Positions 50,448 to 59,040 are shown, counted from the stretch's first letter. The stretch is DNA of 64,000 nucleotides from Mycobacterium ahvazicum (GCF_900176255.2 NZ_FXEG02000003.1:248001-312000), one strand, 5' to 3'. Numbers and translations are program-made. The notes: generated from the sequence alone by a model not told the origin.

Positions 50448-51116
50448 ATGTCAGCACATTCCCATAGCTATTCACACCTTGAGCGGCCGAAGCGCGTCAG
50501 GCAGCCCGGGGAGCCGCTGCGCATCGGCATCGGCGGCCCGGTCGGCTCGGGAAAAACGGCACTCGTCGCCGCGCTGTGCCGGCAGCTGCGTGACGAGGTG
50601 TCGCTGGCCGTGCTGACCAATGACATCTACACCACCGAAGACGCTGACTTTCTGCGCAAACACGCTGTGCTGCCGAACGACCGGATCGCGGCCGTGCAGA
50701 CCGGCGGATGCCCGCACACCGCGATCCGTGACGACATCACCGCGAACCTCGACGCGATCGACGACTTGATCGCCGCCCACGACACACTCGACTTGATCCT
50801 GGTCGAATCCGGTGGCGACAACCTCACCGCCACCTTCTCGTCGGGCTTGGTGGACGCCCAGATCTTCGTCATCGACGTGGCCGGCGGTGACAAAGTTCCC
50901 CGCAAGGGCGGGCCGGGAGTGACGTATTCGGATCTGCTGGTAGTAAACAAGATTGATCTGGCACCATTGGTCGGCGCCGACCTGGACGTGATGGCGCGCG
51001 ACGCCGACGCGGTGCGCGACGGGCGCCCGACGGTACTGCAGTCACTGACCAAAGACCCCGCCGCCACGGAGGTGCTGGCCTGGGTGCACGCGCAATTGTC
51101 CGCCGATGCACTCTGA
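50448..51116 (+). CDS. ureG: urease accessory GTPase UreG (nickel delivery)
   Basis: 222 residues. P-loop [19 protein letters not shown] near residue 27, the metal-binding Cys-Pro-His in [21 protein letters not shown] near residue 87, and the GTPase motifs [16 protein letters not shown] and VVNKIDLA. A His-rich N-terminus ([11 protein letters not shown]) may bind nickel. The start at 50448 gives the family N-terminus; the frame is open upstream to 50319 without resemblance. It overlaps ureD by 11 bases. It is separated from ureF by the 6-kb guanidine block and is divergent from gdmH. Confidence 0.97.
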   Translation: MSAHSHSYSHLERPKRVRQPGEPLRIGIGGPVGSGKTALVAALCRQLRDEVSLAVLTNDIYTTEDADFLRKHAVLPNDRIAAVQTGGCPHTAIRDDITANLDAIDDLIAAHDTLDLILVESGGDNLTATFSSGLVDAQIFVIDVAGGDKVPRKGGPGVTYSDLLVVNKIDLAPLVGADLDVMARDADAVRDGRPTVLQSLTKDPAATEVLAWVHAQLSADAL

Positions 51117-51747
51117 GGTCTTGCTGCTCGCGTTGCGTAACCGGTTGCCGCGCATTCAGTGCTGCGGCGGAATTCAGGCCCGCTGCACCGCGCCCGACAC
51201 GGTTCACCTGGTGTCGGCGGCCGCCACCCCGCTGGGCGGCGACACCATCGAGATCCGCGTCGTCGTCGAGCCCGGTGCGGTGCTGAAGCTACGTAGCGCC
51301 GCCGCCACCCTGGCCCTACCAGGGCCGAAAACACCTACTTCACAAGCTAATTGGGACATCGAGGTGAGCGGAAACCTGGATGTCGACCTCGAGCCCACCG
51401 TCATAGCCGCTGACGCGCGCCATGTGTCGACGGTGACGCTGGCGCTGCGCGAGGACGGCCGGGTTCGATTCCGCGAGCGAGTGCAGATAGGCAGATACAA
51501 TGAGCGCGACGGCTTCTGGTCGGGATCGCTACGCGCCGACCGGCATGATCGCCCGCTATTGCGGCACCGGGTGGAATTGGGTGCGGGGTCGGCCGCCGAC
51601 GACGGTATCGCTGCCCCGCGAGCAACGATCAGTGAACTATGCTATCCAGCAACAGAATTCACGGATATGCCGAGCGAATCCACGGTTTTGGCGCTGGCAG
51701 GCGGCGGCACGCTCCGGACGTGGCAGGCCGACCGACTAGTCGGCTAA
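51106..51747 (+). CDS. ureD: urease accessory protein UreD (UreH)
   Basis: 213 residues (M. tuberculosis 208). Beta-helical UreD family: [39 protein letters not shown] near residue 35 and [40 protein letters not shown] near residue 115. UreD is the scaffold on apo-urease to which UreF and UreG bind. Its start lies inside the ureG 3' end, so the two are translationally coupled. It is convergent with ndh, with the stops overlapping by 4 bases. Confidence 0.93.
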   Translation: MHSEVLLLALRNRLPRIQCCGGIQARCTAPDTVHLVSAAATPLGGDTIEIRVVVEPGAVLKLRSAAATLALPGPKTPTSQANWDIEVSGNLDVDLEPTVIAADARHVSTVTLALREDGRVRFRERVQIGRYNERDGFWSGSLRADRHDRPLLRHRVELGAGSAADDGIAAPRATISELCYPATEFTDMPSESTVLALAGGGTLRTWQADRLVG

Positions 51748-53132
51748 CTCGCCTTTCTGGCAGCGACAGGTCGCTTCGCTTCCGCGGCCAGCACCGCAAG
51801 TTGTTCGATGCGGGTGCGGGCGAACGCCTGCTGCTCGGTGATAGTCAGCTGCCCGCGCTGGGTGCTGAGGAAGGTCACGGTCCAGGACAGCAACGTGCTG
51901 ACCTTGGTCTTGAACCCGACCAGATACACCAGGTGCAGCACCAGCCACATCAGCCACGCGATGAAACCGCTGAACTCCAGCGGCCCGACCTTGGCCACCG
52001 CCGAAAAGCGCGACACGGTGGCCATGGAACCCTTGTCGAAGTACTGGAAGGGCGCTCGCTCGGCCGGGTCGGCGCCCGCGAGTTCGGCCTTGATCGTGCC
52101 GGCGACGTACTTGGCACCCTGGATCGCGCCCTGCGCGACTCCCGGCACGCCCTCGACCGCGGCCATGTCTCCGACCACGAAGACGTTGGGGTATCCGGGC
52201 ACGGACAGGTCGGGCAGCACCTTGACTCGTCCCGCACGGTCGAGTTCGGCCGCCGACTGGTCGGCGAGGTCACTGCCCAGACCGCTGGCCTGGACACCCG
52301 CGGACCAGACCTTGCAGGCGGACTCGATACGTCGAATGGTGCCGTCGGAATCTTTGACGGTGATGCCGTTGCGGTCGACGTCAGTGACCATCGCCCCCAA
52401 CTGGATCTCGACGCCCATCTTCTCCAGCCGAGCACGCGCCCGGGCGCCCAGCTTCTCGCCGAACGGCGGCAGCACCGCGGGCGCGGCGTCGAGAAGAATC
52501 ACCCGGGCCCGGGTGGAGTCGATGTGCCGGAACGAACCTTTCAGGGTGTGGGCCGCCAATTCCGCGATCTGCCCGGCCATTTCGACGCCGGTGGGTCCGG
52601 CCCCGATGACGGTGAACGTCAAGAGTTTGGCCCGCCGTTCCGGATCGCGAGACCGCTCGGCCTGCTCGAAGGCGCTCAGGATTCGGCCCCGCACCTCGAG
52701 TGCGTCGTCGATCGACTTCATGCCGGGGGCGAACTCCGCGAACTGGTCGTTGCCGAAGTAAGACTGGCCGGCGCCGGCCGCGACGATCAGGCTGTCATAA
52801 GGAGTTTCGTACGTGTGACCCAGCAAGTCCGATACGACGAACTTGCCGGCGAGGTCGATGTGGGTGACGTCACCGAGCAGCACCTGGACATTGCGCTGCC
52901 GGCGCAGCACGACCCTGGTGGGCGGCGCGATGTCGCCTTCGGACACGATGCCGGTGGCCACCTGATAGAGCAACGGCTGGAACAGGTGGTGAGTGGTGCG
53001 GGCGATCAATTTGATGTCGACGTCGGCGTGCTTGAGTTTCTTTGCCGCGTTGAGTCCGCCGAATCCCGATCCGATGATGACGACCTGATGGCGTCGCTTC
53101 GGATCAGCTGTGCCTTCTTGCTGGGGGCTCAT
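51744..53132 (-). CDS. ndh: type II NADH:quinone oxidoreductase NDH-2
   Basis: 462 residues (M. tuberculosis Ndh 463). FAD site VVIIGSGFGGLNAAKKL near residue 17; NADH site FTVIGAGPTGVEMAGQIAEL near residue 175; FAD/quinone-proximal segment FVVGDMAAVEGVPGVAQGAIQGAKYVAGTI near residue 315; two amphipathic or hydrophobic C-terminal segments (FIAWLMWLVLHLVYLVGF) that anchor it to the inner face of the membrane. It passes NADH electrons to menaquinone without pumping protons. Confidence 0.95.
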   Translation of the reverse strand: MSPQQEGTADPKRRHQVVIIGSGFGGLNAAKKLKHADVDIKLIARTTHHLFQPLLYQVATGIVSEGDIAPPTRVVLRRQRNVQVLLGDVTHIDLAGKFVVSDLLGHTYETPYDSLIVAAGAGQSYFGNDQFAEFAPGMKSIDDALEVRGRILSAFEQAERSRDPERRAKLLTFTVIGAGPTGVEMAGQIAELAAHTLKGSFRHIDSTRARVILLDAAPAVLPPFGEKLGARARARLEKMGVEIQLGAMVTDVDRNGITVKDSDGTIRRIESACKVWSAGVQASGLGSDLADQSAAELDRAGRVKVLPDLSVPGYPNVFVVGDMAAVEGVPGVAQGAIQGAKYVAGTIKAELAGADPAERAPFQYFDKGSMATVSRFSAVAKVGPLEFSGFIAWLMWLVLHLVYLVGFKTKVSTLLSWTVTFLSTQRGQLTITEQQAFARTRIEQLAVLAAEAKRPVAARKAS

Positions 53133-53425
53133 TGGTTTGAATGCTCCTGGTGGGGCTTCGTCGGGCGCGGTCTCAGTTAGCTACAACGCTAGTCACCCCG
53201 CCGCCCGGAAACCCAGATAGTAAGCCTGTGCAATCAACCACACCAATGCATTGCCGCTGGTCGCGCCAACGTGATTCGCGTCATGTCCGGCATCGAATGC
53301 GACGCCGGTTACATACCGAACAAAAGCCGCAGACGTTGCTTTTGATGTGTTCGGCAATGGTTTCCGGTTGGTGCGTCACCAAATACCTAGGCGCACAGGG
53401 GATCTGGTCCCCGTTTGGGTACTTC
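53133..53425. promoter_or_regulatory. ndh-SDR intergenic region
   Basis: 293 bp with no supported gene. It contains the ndh promoter side on the minus strand and the 3' end of the SDR transcript. CCTAGG occurs twice (about 53390 and 53429), flanking GGGGA-TCTGG-TCCCC, a short stem-loop that might terminate the SDR transcript. An Rv1855c-type gene expected here from the M. tuberculosis order is missing. Confidence 0.3.
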
Positions 53426-54103
53426 CTAGGCGAAACGCGCGAGGGCGCCGTGGCTGACGTGCAGCGTCTGGCCGGTGATGTGGCGGGCCGCCGGGGTCGT
53501 CAGGAACAAGGCCAACCGCGCGACCTCGTCGGCGACGGAAGGCGGTGTGCGCGAGAGACCTTCGTAACCGGCCTGGGCACTGCGCCCGCTCGCCACGGCG
53601 TTCACCGTGATCCCGCGAGTGCCGAAAATGCCGGCCTGTCCGGCGATCCAGCTCGACAGCGTCGCTTTGATCGCGGCGTCGACACTGGCCGCGGGCGGAT
53701 TTTCCGGCACGACGCTGATGATGGAGCCACCGGAGCGCAGGTGATCGCCGACGGCTTGCACCGTCAGCACCGCCGACAGCACGGTCGCCTCGAGCGAACT
53801 GCGCCATACGGCGGCGGTGTCGGACAGCGAATACGTGCGTGGGTCGCCATCGCTCCAGCCGCTATCCGGCACGTTGACGATGGTGTCCAAGTGGTGGGGG
53901 AACAACCCACGAGCCTCTTCGAGGCTGGCCGGGTCGGTGGTGTCGCAGACGATCGCGTCGACGTCGAGCTCTTTCGCGGCGACCTCGAGGTCGCCGCGCC
54001 GCGCACCCACGAGGGTCACCTTGTGACCGCCATCGCGAAATCCCTCGGCTACTGTCCGCCCCAGATCCGTGTCGCCGCCGGTGACCAGCACCTCCACAGC
54101 CAT
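53426..54103 (-). CDS. short-chain dehydrogenase/reductase family protein (Rv1856c-like)
   Basis: 225 residues. Rossmann N-terminus VEVLVTGGDTDLGRTVAEGF, with GGDTDLG in place of the usual TGxxxGxG pattern. The catalytic Tyr-x-x-x-Lys is not present in normal form: the expected region reads NPPAASVDAAIKATLSSWIAG. The C-terminus has PAARHITGQTLHVSHG. The enzyme may therefore be inactive or have an altered mechanism, as also suspected for the M. tuberculosis homologue, which shares this region. The ATG at 54103 overlaps its own AGGAGG site, and a TTG at 54118 is a possible alternative. Confidence 0.8.
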   Translation of the reverse strand: MAVEVLVTGGDTDLGRTVAEGFRDGGHKVTLVGARRGDLEVAAKELDVDAIVCDTTDPASLEEARGLFPHHLDTIVNVPDSGWSDGDPRTYSLSDTAAVWRSSLEATVLSAVLTVQAVGDHLRSGGSIISVVPENPPAASVDAAIKATLSSWIAGQAGIFGTRGITVNAVASGRSAQAGYEGLSRTPPSVADEVARLALFLTTPAARHITGQTLHVSHGALARFA

Positions 54104-54112
54104 CCTCCTCGT

Positions 54113-54126
54113 GTTCAACGTTGAAC
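54113..54126. promoter_or_regulatory. 14-bp perfect palindrome upstream of the SDR gene
   Basis: GTTCAAC-GTTGAAC is a perfect palindrome 10 bases upstream of the SDR start codon (or overlapping the alternative TTG start). Its position fits an operator controlling the SDR gene. Confidence 0.45.
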
Positions 54127-54145
54127 CCAGACCCTGGCCTTCACC

Positions 54146-54157
54146 AGCGTTAACGCT
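54146..54157. promoter_or_regulatory. 12-bp perfect palindrome in the SDR-modA divergent region
   Basis: AGCGTTAACGCT is a perfect palindrome 200 bp upstream of modA and 43 bp upstream of the SDR start. It shares GTTAAC features with palindromes bound by dimeric regulators but matches no operator I can name. The full divergent region is 256 bp and holds no gene. Confidence 0.35.
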
Positions 54158-54359
54158 CCGCTCGGCGATGTGATCGTGGTTCCGATGGTGTCACGCCACA
54201 GGACCGATGCCTGGGATCTCAGCGCGTATGGCGTCAATCTACGCCGAATGTTACTGGACAGTAGTTCTAAGGGGAAACTAAGGACGCCACGACGCGCGGA
54301 CAATTTTCGATAACTCTTTGGTCGTCACCGCTTCATCCGCCGCGAGCTAGGGTCTGAGC

Positions 54360-55124
54360 ATGCGTCGGATCGCGGTCCTGGCCTGGTTGATATGCGCGAT
54401 CCTCGTCGCGGGCCTGGTCGCCTGTAGTCCGAAACCGTCCTCGTCGCCGTCCGCCTCGATTGTGGTGTTCGCCGCGGCCTCGCTCAAGCCGGCGTTCACC
54501 CAGCTCGGTCAGCAGTTCAAGGCCGACAATCCCGGTAGCGGCGTCGAATTCGACTTCGCCGGCTCCTCCGAACTCGCCGTCCAGCTGACGCAGGGTGCGA
54601 GCGCCGATGTGTTCGCGTCGGCGGACACCGCGCAGATGGACACCGTCGTCAAGGCCGGGCTTGTCGCCGGAAACCCGACGAATTTCGCCGCCAACACGCT
54701 GGTCATCGTCACCGCGCCGGGCAATCCGCGCCACATCGGCTCCTTCGCCGATCTGGCCAAGCCGGGCCTCAACGTCGTGATCTGCCAGAAGCCGGTGCCA
54801 TGCGGGGCGGCGACCCAGCGCATCGAGGACAGCACCGGGGTGCATCTCAATCCGGTCAGCGAGGAAACCAGCGTGACCGACGTCCTCAACAAGGTCACCA
54901 CCGGGCAGGCCGATGCCGCGCTGGTCTATGTCACGGATGCGAAGAACGCGAAAGACAACGTCGCGACGGTCAACTTTCCCGAAGCCGCGGGTGCGGTGAA
55001 CGTCTACCCCATCGGGGTGTTGAGGAAGGCACCGCAGCCGGCCACCGCGCAAAAGTTCGTGACGCTGGTGACGTCTGAGGCCGGCCAGAAGATCCTGGCT
55101 CAATTCGGCTTCGCGAAACCCTGA
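54360..55124 (+). CDS. modA: molybdate ABC transporter, substrate-binding lipoprotein
   Basis: 254 residues. A lipoprotein signal peptide ends at the lipobox LVACS near residues 19-23. The mature protein has the ModA pattern: VVFAAASLKPAFTQLGQQFKADNPGSGVEFDFAGSSELAVQLTQGASADVFASAD with binding serines near the first and second loops, and DAALVYVTDAK near the C-terminus. It binds molybdate or tungstate outside the membrane and hands it to ModB. Nine bases separate it from modB. Confidence 0.95.
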   Translation: MRRIAVLAWLICAILVAGLVACSPKPSSSPSASIVVFAAASLKPAFTQLGQQFKADNPGSGVEFDFAGSSELAVQLTQGASADVFASADTAQMDTVVKAGLVAGNPTNFAANTLVIVTAPGNPRHIGSFADLAKPGLNVVICQKPVPCGAATQRIEDSTGVHLNPVSEETSVTDVLNKVTTGQADAALVYVTDAKNAKDNVATVNFPEAAGAVNVYPIGVLRKAPQPATAQKFVTLVTSEAGQKILAQFGFAKP

Positions 55125-55133
55125 CCCGCAGCC

Positions 55134-55928
55134 GTGCACGCGCCCACGCATCTGCCCCGCTGGGTGTATGTCCCTGCAACCATCGGCGCCGCCTTCGTGG
55201 TGTTGCCGCTGCTGGCGATCGCGATCAAGGTCGACTGGCCGGATTTCTGGTCGCTGATCACCAGCGCGTCGTCCAAGACGGCACTGCTGCTCAGCCTCAA
55301 GACCGCGGCCGCGAGCACCGTCCTGTGCGTGCTGCTGGGCGTGCCGATGGCACTGGTGCTGGCCCGCAGTACGGCCCTGCTGGTCCGGCTGCTGCGGCCC
55401 CTGATCCTGCTGCCGCTGGTGCTGCCACCGGTGGTGGGAGGCATTGCGTTGCTCTACGCGTTCGGCCGGCTCGGACTGCTGGGGCAGTACCTGGAAGCCG
55501 CGGGCTTGCGCATCGCCTTCAGCACCACCGCGGTGGTGTTGGCGCAGACGTTTGTCTCGTTGCCGTTTCTGGTGATTTCCCTCGATGGCGCGGCCCGTAC
55601 GGCGGGCGCCGACTATGAGGTGGTCGCGGCCACGCTCGGGGCTCGCCCCAGCGCGGTGTGGTGGCGGGTCACTTTGCCGCTGCTGCTGCCCGGACTGACG
55701 TCCGGCGCGGTGCTGGCGTTCGCCCGCTCGCTGGGCGAGTTCGGCGCGACGCTGACTTTCGCGGGTTCGCGCCAAGGGGTCACCCGCACCCTGCCGCTGG
55801 AGATCTATCTGCAACGGGTGACCGACGCGAATGCGGCTGTCGCACTGTCGATTCTGCTCGTCGCGGTGGCCGCGCTGGTGGTGCTCGGCCTGGGCGCTCG
55901 CCGGCTGACCGGAACGGAGGCCGGGTAG
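55134..55928 (+). CDS. modB: molybdate ABC transporter, permease subunit
   Basis: 264 residues starting with GTG. Five or six membrane helices and the cytoplasmic EAA-type loop with [50 protein letters not shown] near residue 160, typical of ModB/CysT-type permeases. It forms the membrane channel with two copies and binds ModC. It ends 3 bp before modC, so the three genes form one unit. Confidence 0.95.
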   Translation: MHAPTHLPRWVYVPATIGAAFVVLPLLAIAIKVDWPDFWSLITSASSKTALLLSLKTAAASTVLCVLLGVPMALVLARSTALLVRLLRPLILLPLVLPPVVGGIALLYAFGRLGLLGQYLEAAGLRIAFSTTAVVLAQTFVSLPFLVISLDGAARTAGADYEVVAATLGARPSAVWWRVTLPLLLPGLTSGAVLAFARSLGEFGATLTFAGSRQGVTRTLPLEIYLQRVTDANAAVALSILLVAVAALVVLGLGARRLTGTEAG

Positions 55929-55931
55929 CCC

Positions 55932-57056
55932 GTGAGCGAGCTGCAGCTTCGCGCGGTCGTCGCCGACCGCGAGTTGGACGTGGAGTTTTCGGTGTCCCCG
56001 GGTGAGGTGCTCGCGGTGCTGGGACCCAACGGCGCGGGAAAGTCGACCGCCCTGCACGTCATCGCCGGTCTGCTTCGCCCTGATGAGGGCGTGGTGCGGT
56101 TGGGGGATCGGGTGCTGACCGACACCGCCGCCGGGGTCGACGTGGCGACACACGACCGCCGGGTCGGGCTGCTGCTGCAGGACCCGCTGCTGTTCCCGCA
56201 CCTGAGCGTCGCCGCCAACGTGGCGTTCGGGCTGCGAAGCCGTCGTGGCCTTTTCCAATCGGCTCGCGCCACCGAGAAGCAGACGGCCCTGCGCTGGCTG
56301 CGCGAGGTGGATGCCGAGCAGTTCGCCGACCGCAAACCGAGACAGTTGTCCGGCGGTCAGGCTCAGCGGGTGGCGATCGCACGAGCGTTGGCCGCCGAGC
56401 CCGAGGTGCTGCTGCTCGACGAGCCGCTGACCGGGTTGGACGTCGGGGCGGCCGCCGCCATCCGCGCGGTGTTGCGGACCGCTGTCGCCCGCAGCGGCTG
56501 CGCGGTCGTCCTGATCACGCACGACCTGCTCGACGTGTTCACCCTGGCCGATCGGGCGCTGGTGCTCGAGGGCGGCAGGATCGCCGAAGTCGGCCCGGTC
56601 CCCGAAGTGCTCACCGCGCCGCGCAGCCATTTCGGGGCCCGCATTGCCGGCGTCAACCTGGTCAACGGAACCATCGGGCCGGGGGGCTCGCTGCGGACCC
56701 GCTCCGGCGTCCGCTGGTACGGAACCCCCGCCGAGCAGCTGGGCGCCGAGCTGACCGACGGGCAGGATGCGATCGCCGTGTTCGGGCCGACGGCGGTGGC
56801 GGTCTACCGCGACCTGCCGCACGGCAGCCCCCGCAATTGGGTCGAGGTCACCGTCTCAGAGCTGGACATTCGCGGACCCGCGGTCGTGGTGCGAGGCGAG
56901 GAACAGCCCGGCGGCGCCCCCGGACTGGCCGCCGAGATCACCGCCGAGGCCGCCGCCGAGCTGGAACTGACCCCCGGAGACCGGGTGTGGTTTTCGGTCA
57001 AAGCGCGCGAAGTGGCGCTGTATCCGGCGACACCCCGTCGCACCAACCCGCAGTGA
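55932..57056 (+). CDS. modC: molybdate ABC transporter, ATP-binding subunit
   Basis: 374 residues starting with GTG. Walker A GPNGAGKSTALHVIAG near residue 33, Q-loop LLLQDPLLFPHLS, signature LSGGQAQRVAIARAL near residue 138, Walker B VLLLDEPLTGLD. The last 130 residues contain a TOBE/MopI-like domain (TVSELDIRGPAVVVRGEEQPGGAPGLAAEITAEAAAELELTPGDRVWFSVKAREVALY) that can bind molybdate and regulate transport. Molybdate feeds molybdenum cofactor enzymes such as nitrate reductase. Confidence 0.95.
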   Translation: MSELQLRAVVADRELDVEFSVSPGEVLAVLGPNGAGKSTALHVIAGLLRPDEGVVRLGDRVLTDTAAGVDVATHDRRVGLLLQDPLLFPHLSVAANVAFGLRSRRGLFQSARATEKQTALRWLREVDAEQFADRKPRQLSGGQAQRVAIARALAAEPEVLLLDEPLTGLDVGAAAAIRAVLRTAVARSGCAVVLITHDLLDVFTLADRALVLEGGRIAEVGPVPEVLTAPRSHFGARIAGVNLVNGTIGPGGSLRTRSGVRWYGTPAEQLGAELTDGQDAIAVFGPTAVAVYRDLPHGSPRNWVEVTVSELDIRGPAVVVRGEEQPGGAPGLAAEITAEAAAELELTPGDRVWFSVKAREVALYPATPRRTNPQ

Positions 57057-57154
57057 ACTGCGCAGACCCACCGAAGGTTGCGCTCCGGCAACAACGCGCG
57101 CATCGCCAGCACGGCATCCTTGCGTCGCAGCGGTAACACGGTAGGTTCGTCGCC
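57057..57154 (+). promoter_or_regulatory. modC-apa intergenic region
   Basis: 98 bp without a gene. GGTAACACGGTAGG lies just before the apa ATG at 57155. The apa homologue in M. tuberculosis is co-named modD because of this position, without a transport role. Confidence 0.3.
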
Positions 57155-58142
57155 ATGGATCAGGTGGACTCACACTCGACACGTCGCAAAGGCCTGTGGG
57201 CGACGCTGGCGATCGCCACGGTGACCAGTGCCAGTGCCGTCACCTTCGCGTTGCCGGCCCCCGCTTATGCCGATCCCGAGGTCCCGACTCCGGTGCCGGC
57301 AACGACCTCCGCCCCGTCCCCGGCCCCGGGCGCACCCGCGCCGACGACCGCGGCGCCCGCGCCGGGCGGCCCGGCACCTGCCGGGCAGCCGGCGGCCGGT
57401 GACCCGAACGCGCCGGTGCCCTGCGCCGCCGCCGCCCGTCGACCCCAACGCCGCCCGCATCACCAACGTCGTCGGCGGCTTCAGCTACCTGCTTCCCGGT
57501 GGGTGGGCCGAGTCGGACGCCTCGCACCTCGACTATGGTTCCGCGCTGCTCAGCAAGATGATCGGTCCGCCGCCGCAGCCCGGTCAGCCCGCGCCGGTGG
57601 CAAACGACACCCGCATTGTGATGGGCCGCCTGGACCAAAAGCTCTACGCCAGTGCAGAAGCCAATGACGCCAAGGCCGCCGTCCGGCTGGGCTCGGACAT
57701 GGGTGAGTTCTTCATGCCGTACCCCGGCACCCGGATCAATCAGGAATCCGCCCCGCTCACCGGAGCTAACGGCATCACCGGAAGCTCGTCGTTCTACGAG
57801 GTCAAGTTCAGCGATCCGAGCAAACCCAATGGACAGATCTGGACCGGTGTGGTCAGCGCTCCCAACGCAGCTACCGCCGGTCCGCCCCAACGCTGGTTTG
57901 TCGTGTGGCTCGGTACCGGCAACAACCCGGTAGACAAGGTCGGTGCCAAGGCACTGGCGGAATCGATTCTGCCGTTCACCGCACCACCGGCTCCGGGCGC
58001 ACCACCGGCTCCGGGCGCGCCCGCACCGGCTCCGGCAACTCCGGCACCGGGAGCCCCCGCCCCGGTGCCCGGCCAGGCACCCGCGAGCGAGGTCACTCCT
58101 ACCCCGAGCCCGGCGCCGCAACCGACGTCGTTTAGTGCCTGA
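57155..58142 (+). pseudogene. apa: alanine-proline-rich secreted glycoprotein Apa, with an internal +1 frameshift
   Basis: Two overlapping frames together give a protein of about 328 residues, near the 325 of M. tuberculosis Apa. The first (57155 on) has a signal peptide ([22 protein letters not shown]) and a Pro-Ala run; the second, from about 57423, has [31 protein letters not shown] and ends at TGA 58142 with a second Ala-Pro tail. The break is one extra base in GTGCCCTGC at 57419-57422; removing one restores [11 protein letters not shown]. Apa is an exported mannosylated adhesin recognised by T cells. Both sides keep coding quality, so the shift is recent, programmed, or a sequence error. 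Confidence 0.88.
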
Positions 58143-58220
58143 CCCGTAAACGGGGGTATACCGCCACGACGGCGCCGGCTTTTACGCTGAGCTCTGCCAA
58201 CGAACCGCAAGGAGACTCGC

Positions 58221-58520
58221 ATGGATGTCATGGCGGCTACCGAGTACCTGGCCCGATCGACCACGACGACGAGCGTCGGCCTGATCGGCTACATCATCAT
58301 CGGCGGTCTTTCGGGGTGGGCCGCGGGCAAGATCATGAAGGGTTCCGGCTCCGGAATCTTGATGAACATCGTGATCGGTATCGTCGGCGCACTGATCGGC
58401 GGCTTTTTGCTCAGCTTCTTCTTCGACACCGCGGCCGGCGGCTGGATCTTCACCTTCTTCACCGCGTTACTGGGGTCGGTGATTCTGCTCTGGATCGTCG
58501 GCCTGGTGCGCAGGAGCTGA
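58221..58520 (+). CDS. GlsB/YeaQ/YmgE family small membrane protein (Rv1861-like)
   Basis: 99 residues with three hydrophobic helices: VGLIGYIIIGGLSGWAAGKIM near residue 18, MNIVIGIVGALIGGFLLSFFF near residue 47 and a last one ending LLWIVGLV. This is the transglycosylase-associated (GlsB/YmgE) family, often stress-induced in bacteria. AAGGAGAC precedes the ATG. A paralogue follows 186 bp downstream. Location: inner membrane. The function in mycobacteria is unknown. Confidence 0.85.
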   Translation: MDVMAATEYLARSTTTTSVGLIGYIIIGGLSGWAAGKIMKGSGSGILMNIVIGIVGALIGGFLLSFFFDTAAGGWIFTFFTALLGSVILLWIVGLVRRS

Positions 58521-58637
58521 TCGGCCGGGCGATCTGTGGCAAATCGGGTGCGGCGCGAATCGCCGACCCGCCTGGGGGCTTCCCGCGTCGCCGCATCAGG
58601 CCGAATTGCGGCATGAGAAGGGGCGTTTCGCCGAGGC

Positions 58638-58662
58638 GGTTGAGTCGGCTCCGACGGGGTAT
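58638..58662 (+). promoter_or_regulatory. possible SigF-like promoter of the second GlsB gene
   Basis: GGTT (58638-58641), a 15-base spacer and GGGTAT (58657-58662) follow the SigF-type pattern. The downstream gene starts 45 bases later. The same GGGGTATAC core lies at 58153-58161 upstream of the first GlsB gene, but there the -35 spacing is not good (20 bases to a GTTT). Confidence 0.45.
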
Positions 58663-58706
58663 ACGGCCACACGTCCCGTCTGTCAGTTAAATCGAAGGAG
58701 CCGGTC

Positions 58707-58985
58707 ATGATTCTGCATATCGTCTGGCTGATCGTCTTGGGTCTGATCGTCGGCCTGGTCGCGCGCCTGCTGGTGCCGGGCAAGCAGCCGATGGGTTGGG
58801 TCGCCACCGCCCTGCTCGGCATCGTCGGCTCGTATGTCGGCGGCACCCTGGGCAGCATCGTCTTCCCGCCGCACCAGTTCGACATTCACCCGCCCATTCA
58901 GCACTCCTTCCTGGGTGCGCTGGTCGGCGCGGTGATCCTGTTGCTGATCTACAAGTTCGCCACCTCGCGCACGAAGACCCTGTAG
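58707..58985 (+). CDS. GlsB/YeaQ/YmgE family small membrane protein
   Basis: 92 residues. Three hydrophobic helices (IVWLIVLGLIVGLVARLLVPGK, then GWVATALLGIVGSYVGGTLGSIVF, then HSFLGALVGAVILLLIYKF) make it a second member of the family, less like the first than a simple copy would be. GAAGGAG lies before the ATG. The two may respond to the same stress through the shared GGGGTATAC element. Function unknown. Confidence 0.84.
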   Translation: MILHIVWLIVLGLIVGLVARLLVPGKQPMGWVATALLGIVGSYVGGTLGSIVFPPHQFDIHPPIQHSFLGALVGAVILLLIYKFATSRTKTL

Positions 58986-59040
58986 CACCAGGGCCTTTGG
59001 GCCCATGCGTGGTGGCGGCGCATAGCGGCATGATGGGGTG

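Noticed and set aside
53141..54124. Long plus-strand frame between ndh and modA
   Set aside because: It is antisense to the SDR gene for most of its length, with no motif; SDR homology on the minus strand is clear.
54104..54359. Molybdenum cofactor riboswitch upstream of modA
   Set aside because: No conserved Moco core was found; only two palindromes and no multi-stem structure by eye.
54333..56822. Very long open frame of about 830 codons on the minus strand opposite modABC
   Set aside because: It is antisense to three well-supported genes, has Arg/Gln/His-rich, low-complexity composition and no domain resemblance; high GC keeps such frames open by chance.
57290..58120. Repeated Ala-Pro codon runs in apa considered as a repeat array or CRISPR
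   Set aside because: The periodicity is that of Pro-Ala-rich coding sequence, with no direct repeats separated by unique spacers.
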